Below are positions 7,787 through 14,291 of a stretch of DNA of 64,000 nucleotides, one piece after another. The stretch covers positions 310,001 to 374,000 of the forward strand of contig NZ_BMWC01000007.1 of assembly GCF_014651035.1 (NCBI RefSeq). Direction: 5' to 3'. Made by a program: the position numbers and the translations under genes. Below the pieces are notes generated by a model. That model was not told the DNA's origin. It was given only the letters and a program-made list of their open reading frames with translations, and ran no database searches. Every line of letters starts with the position of its first letter. The first letter of the stretch is position 1. This DNA comes from Streptomyces lomondensis (GTDB taxonomy: Bacteria; Actinomycetota; Actinomycetes; Streptomycetales; Streptomycetaceae).

Positions 7787-8601
7787 GCGTGGAGCACGCG
7801 TCGACGCGGATCATCGACGGTTACGCGCGCGGCGGCACCGGCCTCGCCGCCGACGAGGTGTGGGCCCTGGAGGCCCATCTGGAGACGTGCCGGGTCTGCC
7901 GTGACCGGCTGTCGGCCGCCGTCGACGCCGAGGTGCCCGCCGTGGCGTCGCTGGTCGACACCGTGTGGTCCGGCCTCGATCCCCAGCTGGCCGCCGTCGC
8001 CCCGGTGCCGCGCCGACGGCACCGGTCGGCGCGGCTGTCGAGCTGGCTGACGCCCACGATGGTGCCGTGGCTGGCCATGGTCGTGAGCGTGACCCTGCTC
8101 GCGCTGCTGCTCGACCTGGCCGGCACCGGCTCCGGCGAGGTGTCGCTGGTGCTGCTGTTCGCCCCGGTCCTGCCGGTGCTCGGCGTCGCGGCGTCGTGGT
8201 CGCGCGGTCTCGACCCGGCGTACGAACTGACGGCGTCGGTGCCCAGGGCCGGGCTCCATCTGGTGCTGCGGCGCACCGCGGCCGTGCTCGCCGTGGTCGT
8301 CCCCGCGCTGCTGGTCGCCGGCTGGGTGACGGGGGTGACGGCCGCGCAGTGGCTGCTGCCCTGTCTGGCCTTCACCTCGACGACCCTGGCGCTCGGCGGT
8401 GTCGTCGGTGTGACCCGCGCCGCCGTCGTGCTGGGCGCCGTGTGGGCCGCCGTGGTCGTGGCGCCGACCCTGGCCACCAGCCGTACGGCCTTCGCCCTGC
8501 AGACGGGCGGTCTGCCCGTGTGGGGGCTGATCCTCACGCTCGGCACCGGTGTCGTGATCGCCCGCAGGGGCGCGTACTCCGTGCTGGGAGCCCATCGTTG
8601 A
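7783..8601 (+). CDS. Membrane anti-sigma factor with zinc-finger domain
   Basis: The 272-residue protein carries an anti-sigma zinc motif H-x3-C-x2-C (HLETCRVC, about residues 31-38). About six hydrophobic helices follow in the remaining 200 residues (for example WLAMVVSVTLLALLLDLAGT, VSLVLLFAPVLPVLGVAASW, AVLAVVVPALLVAGWVTG). The ATG overlaps the stop of the sigma gene, the usual translational coupling of a sigma/anti-sigma pair. It should hold the sigma factor at the membrane until a signal, perhaps thiol oxidation or cell-envelope stress, releases it. The polytopic membrane region is larger than in single-span RsrA or RsiW types. Confidence 0.85.
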   Translation: MSVEHASTRIIDGYARGGTGLAADEVWALEAHLETCRVCRDRLSAAVDAEVPAVASLVDTVWSGLDPQLAAVAPVPRRRHRSARLSSWLTPTMVPWLAMVVSVTLLALLLDLAGTGSGEVSLVLLFAPVLPVLGVAASWSRGLDPAYELTASVPRAGLHLVLRRTAAVLAVVVPALLVAGWVTGVTAAQWLLPCLAFTSTTLALGGVVGVTRAAVVLGAVWAAVVVAPTLATSRTAFALQTGGLPVWGLILTLGTGVVIARRGAYSVLGAHR

Positions 8602-8621
8602 CCATCGGAAAGGATCCTCAC

Positions 8622-9431
8622 ATGGTGCCCGCGGTGAGCGCGGCCGACATCGCGCCGACGGCCTACGCCTGGGAGATCCGGGCCACGGGGCTGAAGGTCA
8701 AGGTCGGCAGGAAACGGATGGCCGTCGACGGGCTCGACCTGTCGCTGGGCACCGGTGTGCACGGCCTCCTAGGACCCAACGGGGCGGGCAAGACCACCCT
8801 CATCCGTGCGCTGGCCACCGTGCTGCGCCCCGCCGAGGGCACCCTGGAGCTGCTCGGTGAGTCCGTGGGCGGCCTGGGCGAGCACCGTGCGGTGCGCCGC
8901 CGGATCGGCTACCTGCCGCAGGAGTTCGGCTACTACAAGCGCTTCACGGTGCGCGAGTTCGTCGAGTACATGGCGTGGCTGAAGGAGGTTCCGAAGGCGG
9001 AGATCCCCGCGGCGGTGCAGCGCGCCGTGGAGCGGGTGGGCCTGGCGGACCGCGCCGACGAGAGGATGAAGGCCCTGTCGGGCGGCATGGTGCGCAGGGT
9101 CGGTATCGCCCAGGCCATCGTCAACGACCCGACGATCCTGCTGCTCGACGAGCCGACGGTCGGCCTGGACCCGGCGCAGCGGCTGCGCTTCCGCGAGCTG
9201 CTGCAGGAGTTGGGCACGGACACCTGCGTGGTCGTCTCGACCCATCTGGTGGAGGACGTCGCCGCCGCCTGCACCGACGTGGTGCTCTTCGCCGAGGGCC
9301 GGCTGGTCTTCCACGGTCCTCCGGACGAACTGGCCTCGGTGGGCGGCCCGGAGCACGTGGGCGACAGCCCGCTGGAGCGCGGCTACTCGGCGCTACTGCT
9401 CAACCCCGGGCAGGGAAAGGGCACTTGGTGA
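8622..9431 (+). CDS. ABC transporter ATP-binding protein
   Basis: The ATG at 8622 has a GGAAAGGA ribosome-binding site and gives 269 residues. Walker A is GPNGAGKTT, the Q-loop lies in YLPQEFGYY, the signature is LSGGM, Walker B is ILLLDEPTVGLDP and the switch histidine is in STHLVEDV. This is the ATPase subunit that pairs with the membrane proteins encoded immediately after it (GTG start overlaps the TGA stop). The cell role of the exporter is unknown. Its place behind a sigma/anti-sigma pair implies induction by an envelope or antibiotic signal. Confidence 0.92.
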   Translation: MVPAVSAADIAPTAYAWEIRATGLKVKVGRKRMAVDGLDLSLGTGVHGLLGPNGAGKTTLIRALATVLRPAEGTLELLGESVGGLGEHRAVRRRIGYLPQEFGYYKRFTVREFVEYMAWLKEVPKAEIPAAVQRAVERVGLADRADERMKALSGGMVRRVGIAQAIVNDPTILLLDEPTVGLDPAQRLRFRELLQELGTDTCVVVSTHLVEDVAAACTDVVLFAEGRLVFHGPPDELASVGGPEHVGDSPLERGYSALLLNPGQGKGTW

Positions 9432-10825
9432 ACATCCGCGTCCTGCGCATCGAGCTGAAGCGCTCCGTCGCCCCTTGGGCCGGCACCGTGGTCCTGACAA
9501 CGGCGCTGGCGTTCCTGTACCTGCTGAACTCCGACTGGTGGCGGGGCACCACGGCGTGGACCGCCCAGTGGACGCCCCTGGCCCTGTGGACGCGGTCCCT
9601 GTTGTTCTATCTGTGGCCGCTCGCCGTGGGGCTCGGGGCGCTGCAGGGCCTGCGCGACCACCGCTCGAAGATGTCCGAGCTGCTGACGAGCACGCCGCGG
9701 CCCGCCTGGCACCGCGCGGCCACGCTGGCGGGCACGACGGCGATCACGCTGGCCTCGGCCTTCGCGCTCCTCGTCCTCGTGGGCGGGGTCCAGGTGCTGA
9801 CCAACTCCGAGTACACGCACCTCGGTTGGCTGCCGATCTCGCTGGTGGGGGCGTTCTCCCTCGTCGCGGGGGCCGTGCTGGGCATGGGGGCCGCGCGGGC
9901 CCTGCCGTCCGCGCTCACTCCGCCCGTGCTGGCCATGGGCGCCTTCGCGTTCACGGCCCTCCTGCACTCGTCGTTGGGCCGGACGCGGACGGACACGGCG
10001 ACGGGGCTCCCGGGCACGGAGCCGAACCAGCTCTCGCTGCTGTCACCGGCGGTGCAGGAGGTGCGGGACGCGCTCGTCACCCTCTCCCCCTCCGTGCACG
10101 TCGGGCAGACGGTCTGGCTGCTCGGCATGGCCGCGACTGGCTTCGCGCTGCTGGTCGCCGCGACCCCGCGCGCCCGGCTGACCGCCCTGACGCCCGTCCT
10201 GGCGGGCGCGGCGATCGCCCTGCTCGTCCTCCCCTCCGACCCGCGCCGGATGTATGTCGTCGACGAGGCCGCCGCGGAGTCGGTGTGCGACGGGCCGGTG
10301 TGCGTGACGAAGACGCAGCGGGCACGACTCGCCGACGTGGCGGGTCCCGGCAAGGAGGCGCTGCGCCTGCTGCGCGACGCACTGGGCGGCCGGGCGCCGG
10401 TCTCGGTCCGGGAGAACACCGCCGTACTCCCGGAGGGCTCCACGCCTCGGTGGTCCCGCACGACCGTGCTCTTCGACTTCGACGACGAGATCATCGCCAC
10501 CGCGAAGGGCGAGGAGCTGACCTGGGCCCTGATCGCCGAAGGCATGGTGCCGGGGTGCTCCCCCGTCGGCTGGAGCGGCTTCGGGGGAGACGAATACGCG
10601 CAGACCGTCGCGGTGGGCTGGGTCCTCGGGGACCTCAAGCCGCTTCCCGGCACCTTGTCGGCGGGTCTGCGCCGCGAGCTCGACGCCGAGGCCCGCCCGG
10701 TGTGGCAGGACCTCATGGCGCTGCCGCGGGCCGAGCAGCTCGCGCGGATCAACGCCATGCGCGCCGCCGCGCTCTCCTGCAAGGGCGACGCGTTCGAGGC
10801 GCTGAAGGGTGGTGCGTCCCGGTGA
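9428..10825 (+). CDS. ABC transporter membrane protein with extracytoplasmic C-terminal domain
   Basis: The 465-residue product starts at a GTG overlapping the ATPase stop. About six to seven hydrophobic helices occupy the first 275 residues (for example VVLTTALAFLYLLNSDW, SLLFYLWPLAVGLGALQG, ALTPVLAGAAIALLVLP). A soluble domain of about 190 residues follows, starting MYVVDEAAAESVCDG. It contains four cysteines (SVCDGPVC, GCSPV, LSCKG) and is likely outside the membrane. This fused domain is unusual for an ABC-2 permease and could sense or bind the signal or substrate of the sigma-controlled system. The family call is by position and topology. Confidence 0.72.
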   Translation: MNIRVLRIELKRSVAPWAGTVVLTTALAFLYLLNSDWWRGTTAWTAQWTPLALWTRSLLFYLWPLAVGLGALQGLRDHRSKMSELLTSTPRPAWHRAATLAGTTAITLASAFALLVLVGGVQVLTNSEYTHLGWLPISLVGAFSLVAGAVLGMGAARALPSALTPPVLAMGAFAFTALLHSSLGRTRTDTATGLPGTEPNQLSLLSPAVQEVRDALVTLSPSVHVGQTVWLLGMAATGFALLVAATPRARLTALTPVLAGAAIALLVLPSDPRRMYVVDEAAAESVCDGPVCVTKTQRARLADVAGPGKEALRLLRDALGGRAPVSVRENTAVLPEGSTPRWSRTTVLFDFDDEIIATAKGEELTWALIAEGMVPGCSPVGWSGFGGDEYAQTVAVGWVLGDLKPLPGTLSAGLRRELDAEARPVWQDLMALPRAEQLARINAMRAAALSCKGDAFEALKGGASR

Positions 10826-11397
10826 GATGGCTGACGCTGTACGCGCGCTCGCGTCAGGTGCCCGCGTCCCTCGCCGTGGTGGTGATCAGCGCGGTGGCGG
10901 TGTGGGCCCTCACCCGGGACGAGGGCGAGGGGCCCGGCGATCCGCGGATGTGCGTGCTCGTCCTCGCCGCGGGGGCGATGGCGGCCTCGACAGGGCTCAG
11001 CGGGCAGGACCTCGCGCTGGACCGGACGGCCGCGATCCGCTGGGTGCCCCGCAGAGCGGCGCATGTGCTGTTCGCCGGCGCGGTCGTCGGCGCGGTGCTG
11101 CTGACCGTGCAGGCAGGGGGCGAGGAGATGGCCACCACCGCGTTCGTCGTCCGGGACAGCGCGGGCCTGATGGGACTGGCCGCGCTGGGCGCGGCGCTCT
11201 CGGGCGGCCCGTACGCGTGGACGCTGCCGTTCGCCTGGCTCTCGTTGTCGTTCTTCGCCCCGCCCGCCACGAGTGCGCCCATGCAGGTGGCGACCTGGAT
11301 GCTGCTGCCACCCGGCACGGCGGCGGGCACCTGGACGGCCCTGGTCCTCACGGTCGCCGGCACCACGGCCTACGCCTGCGCGGGACCGAGACGCTAG
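10822..11397 (+). CDS. Membrane protein, last gene of the sigma/ABC operon
   Basis: The GTG start overlaps the previous stop by 4 bases and gives 191 residues. Five to six hydrophobic segments are visible (SLAVVVISAVAVWAL, MCVLVLAAGAMAASTGL, VLFAGAVVGAVLLTV, GLMGLAALGAALSGG, ALVLTVAGTTAYACAG). It is probably a second permease-like subunit of the ABC transporter. No catalytic motif was seen. The five genes from 7226 to 11397 form one tight operon with no gap above 21 bases. Confidence 0.7.
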   Translation: MRWLTLYARSRQVPASLAVVVISAVAVWALTRDEGEGPGDPRMCVLVLAAGAMAASTGLSGQDLALDRTAAIRWVPRRAAHVLFAGAVVGAVLLTVQAGGEEMATTAFVVRDSAGLMGLAALGAALSGGPYAWTLPFAWLSLSFFAPPATSAPMQVATWMLLPPGTAAGTWTALVLTVAGTTAYACAGPRR

Positions 11398-11440
11398 GGC
11401 ATGGCCGGCTGCACGGCCCGAGCGGCCGTCGCTCGCCCTG

Positions 11441-11700
11441 TCAGCCGTACTCGGGCTGCCACATCGCGTCCTGGGCCTGCTGGATCACGTCGTCTGGGCG
11501 GGCCCGGGCGACGCCGTCCTCGGCGGCGCGGCGGGCGACGGCTTCCGCCGCGGCCTGGAGCATGCCGAGAGCGCCGCGGGCGGCAGCATCCCTACCAGGC
11601 CGTGGCGCTCCCGCTCCTCCTGGGTGAAGGCGACGCCCTTGTTGCTCAGCGGGTCCGTGCGCAGCGCGCGGCCGTTGATGTCCTGTGTGCGATGGTCGGG
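11441..11700 (-). pseudogene. Malic enzyme remnant with internal deletion
   Basis: On the minus strand one frame reads GRALRTDPLSNKGVAFTQEE and ends in GLVGMLPPAA. This matches the N-terminal part of MaeA-type malic enzymes (E. coli: NKGSAFSMEERRNFNLLGLLPE). Directly afterwards another frame reads GMLQAAAEAVARRAAEDGVA and ends in IQQAQDAMWQPEYG and a stop, matching the extreme C-terminus of the same family (QQAIDDNFWQAEYR). The catalytic and NAD-binding core, roughly 450 residues or more, is missing. The start codon and first residues are also gone. The call comes from remembered family sequence, not a search. Confidence 0.75.
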
Positions 11701-11763
11701 GCTCGTTTGACCCCACACGCCCGGGTAACCCGCCCGCGAGAAAGGAGAACGAGGTACGTCCCC

Positions 11764-12233
11764 ATGAGCAAGCCCGCACAGCAGCAACATCCTCCGGGTG
11801 CCGAGGCGGCCCTGCGGCCCCGGGCCGACCACGGTGAGCACGGCTACCGCGGATCGGGACGGCTGGCCGGGAAGGCGGCCGTGATCACCGGGGGCGACAG
11901 CGGCATCGGCAAGGCCGTCGCGATCGCCTGCGCCCGCGAGGGCGCCGACGTCCTCATCTCCTACCACGGCCCGTCGAGGCGTTCGGCCGCGTCGACGTCC
12001 TGGTCGGCAACGCGGAGTTCACATGTTCCGCGACTCGATCGAGGAGATCCCCGACGAGGAGTGGGACCACACCCTGGCGACCAACCTCAGCGCCATGTTC
12101 CATCTGGACGCCGCTGGGCCGGGCCGGACAGCCGGCCGAACTCGCCCCGGTGTACGTCCTGCTCGCCTCGGACGAGGCCGCGTACGTCTCGGGTGCGCAC
12201 ATCGCCGTCACCGGCGGCCGGCCCACCCTCTGA
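11764..12233 (+). pseudogene. SDR oxidoreductase (general-stress type) remnant
   Basis: A ribosome-binding site and ATG at 11764 begin a normal short-chain dehydrogenase N-terminus, with the Rossmann motif AAVITGGDSGIGKAVAIACA. After ADVLISYHG the sequence jumps to VEAFGRVDVLVGNAEF in another frame. Then comes RDSIEEIPDEEWDHTLATNL in a third frame, and finally GQPAELAPVYVLLASDEAAY through IAVTGGRPTL and a stop. An intact member has about 290-300 residues and an active-site YxxxK. Here about 155 codons remain, spread over three frames, and YxxxK is absent. At least two internal deletions are required. Confidence 0.82.
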
Positions 12234-12276
12234 CACCCAGATTTTCTGAGGGCCCATCAGGAACCAGGAGAGCACT

Positions 12277-13353
12277 GTGGACTGGTATCCCCTGCGGCTG
12301 ACCACCCCGGTCAAGCAGCACGTCTTCGGCGGCCGGGTCCTCGCCGAACGGCTGGGCCGTACCGGCCTGCCCGACGGCCCGGTCGCCGAGACCTGGGAGG
12401 TCAGCGACGTGGACGGCGAGGGAGCGCGGGTCGCGGACGGCCCGCTGGCCGGCCGCACGCTGCGCCGGCTGGTCGAGGACCACCCCGACGAACTCGTGGG
12501 GCGCGGGTGGCGCGGCCCGCACTTCCCGGTGCTGACCAAGTTCATCGACGGCACCGGTGCCCTCCCGGTCCATCTGCACGCCGACGACGACACCGCACGC
12601 CGGCTGGAGGGCGAGCCCCACGGCAAGACCGAGGCGTGGCACGTCCTCGACGCGGCCCCGGGAGCCACCGCCCTGGTGGGGACGAAAGCCGGGGTGGACC
12701 GGGACACGCTGCACCGGGCCCTGCTCGCCCAGGACTTCGACGCGGTCATGCGCCGGCTTCCGGTGCGGGCCGGGCAGACCGTCTACGTACCCGGCGGCAC
12801 CCTGCACAGTTTCGGCCCTGGCACCCTGGTCTACGAGATCGAGCAGACCTCCGACGTCCAGCAGCACGCCATGCGCCGGCACATGGAGGACGGCTCGGCA
12901 CTGGACGACGAGGAGTGGCACGCCAACCTCGGGCGGCTCCTCGACGAGTGGCGTCCCGGTCCACGCCCCGAGTTCCACTCCGGCCTGAGCATCCGGGTCG
13001 ACGACGCGGTGGAGCGCACCGTGCTGTGCGCCGGCCCGTACTTCGCCCTGGAGCGGTGGCGGGCGGGCACCAGGGCCCCGCTGGTGCACGACTTCTCCAC
13101 CGCGCTGGTCGTCAGCAACGCCGGTGCCCCGGTCACCGTGGAGTCCGGTGGCCGGTCCGAGTGGCTGGGGCGTGCCCGGAGCCTGCTGCTGCCGGCCGCG
13201 CTGGGCCGCGTACGGATCCAGGGGCCCGCCGATGTCCTCCTCGGCTACCTGCCCGACCTGGAACAGGACATCCGCGCGCCGCTGCTCGCGGCCGGGCACG
13301 GGACCGCCGCCGTGGCCGCGCTCGGTGAGGGCCTCACCGAGCCACGCACGTAG
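12277..13353 (+). CDS. manA: Mannose-6-phosphate isomerase, class I (ManA-like)
   Basis: The GTG at 12277 follows an AGGAGAG ribosome-binding site and gives 358 residues, within the usual range for short class I enzymes. Zinc ligands are visible as PVHLHADDD (His), GKTEAWHV (Glu) and GGTLHSFG (His). The substrate-side strand YEIEQTSDVQ is also present. A second cupin barrel follows from about residue 235. It should interconvert mannose-6-phosphate or a related sugar phosphate and fructose-6-phosphate in the cytoplasm. It is the only intact gene between 11.4 and 14.3 kb, flanked on both sides by decayed genes, one of them a sugar isomerase/epimerase remnant. Confidence 0.85.
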   Translation: MDWYPLRLTTPVKQHVFGGRVLAERLGRTGLPDGPVAETWEVSDVDGEGARVADGPLAGRTLRRLVEDHPDELVGRGWRGPHFPVLTKFIDGTGALPVHLHADDDTARRLEGEPHGKTEAWHVLDAAPGATALVGTKAGVDRDTLHRALLAQDFDAVMRRLPVRAGQTVYVPGGTLHSFGPGTLVYEIEQTSDVQQHAMRRHMEDGSALDDEEWHANLGRLLDEWRPGPRPEFHSGLSIRVDDAVERTVLCAGPYFALERWRAGTRAPLVHDFSTALVVSNAGAPVTVESGGRSEWLGRARSLLLPAALGRVRIQGPADVLLGYLPDLEQDIRAPLLAAGHGTAAVAALGEGLTEPRT

Positions 13354-13357
13354 GAAG

Positions 13358-13990
13358 AGCTACCGGGTGCCGAGGCTGGCCAAGGACCTGTTCGACCTCC
13401 TCGAAGCACTCGACCTGCGCGAGGTCACCGTCCTGGGCTGGTCACTGGGCTGCCCGGTCATCTGGAGCTATCTGGAGCTGTTCGGCAGCCACCGCCTGGC
13501 CCGCGCGGTGTACGTCCAGCAGGCGCCCCGCCAGTACTACGCACCGGACTGGCCGCACGCACACGCCACCTGTTACGACGAACCCTCCCTGGCCGCCCTG
13601 CGGACGCAGCTCACCTGCGACACCCCGGCCTTCGACGAGGAGCAGATCCGCACCGTCTTCGCCACCGAACCCACCCCGCCGGAAAGGGAGTTGCTCCTGA
13701 CCGAGATGGCCAAGGCACCCACCTACGCACGCAACGCCCTGATGACCGACCACACCCGCCACGACTGGCGCGACCTGCTGCCCACGATCCGGTTGCCGGG
13801 CTGGTCCTGGTCGCACGTCAGGACCAGGTGTTCCCCTGGCAGGGCCCCGCCTGGGTCGGTGAGGCGCTGCCGGACGCCCGGACGGTCTTCTTCGAGCAGA
13901 GCGGCCACGCGCTGTTCTTCGACGAGCCGGAGAAGTTCCACCGGACGGTCACCGGCTTCCTGACCGACAGCGGGAACGACAGCAGGAACG
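13358..13990 (+). pseudogene. Alpha/beta hydrolase remnant, lacking N-terminus and frameshifted
   Basis: Immediately after manA the frame reads YRVPRLAKDLFDLLEALDLR, then VTVLGWSLGCPVIWSY with the GWSLG nucleophile elbow. It continues to HDWRDLLPTIRLP. The protein then goes on in another frame with LVLVARQDQVFPWQGPAWVG (acid-residue region) and FFEQSGHALFFDEPEKFH (catalytic His). The first roughly 80 residues, including the oxyanion HG motif, are missing. A net one-base loss lies near 13795. The normal stop is also lost at the junction with the next remnant. Confidence 0.8.
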
Positions 13991-14006
13991 ACACGGACTG
14001 GCCCGC

Positions 14007-14291
14007 TTCCGCCGCAGCAACCCCGTCCTGCTCAACGCCGAGACCGCCATCTGGACCTACCGGCAGGCGCTCGACATCGTCCAGGAGGTCGACCGCGAGA
14101 ACGTGGGCGTCTGTCTCGACCTGTGGAACCTGTGGCAGGACCTTGATCTCGTCCCCCGCCTCGCCGACGCCCCCGACCGCCTGTTCCTGCTCCAGGTCAG
14201 CGACTGGCGCACACCCCGCTCGCGGATGGACCGGCGCGGCGTCGGCACCGGCGACATCCCGGTCGGCCAACTGCTGCATCTCGCCGGCTGA
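14007..14291 (+). pseudogene. Sugar phosphate isomerase/epimerase (TIM barrel) C-terminal remnant
   Basis: A frame reads ETAIWTYRQALDIVQEVDR, then NVGVCLDLWNLWQDLDL and FLLQVSDWRTPRSRMDRRG, and stops after GQLLHLAG at 14291. The pattern (ALDIVxEV...NVGVxxDxxHxW, DWxTP...RGxxGxGxIP) is the C-terminal third of xylose-isomerase-like TIM barrel enzymes. The N-terminal two thirds are absent, and the piece is fused in another frame to the hydrolase remnant. Its stop codon directly abuts that of the convergent phosphatase gene. Confidence 0.72.

Noticed and set aside
11764..12249. A 160-residue intact small SDR protein
   Set aside because: After residue 68 the frame no longer matches the family. 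Pieces of the true protein continue in two other frames, so it is a remnant and not a short gene.
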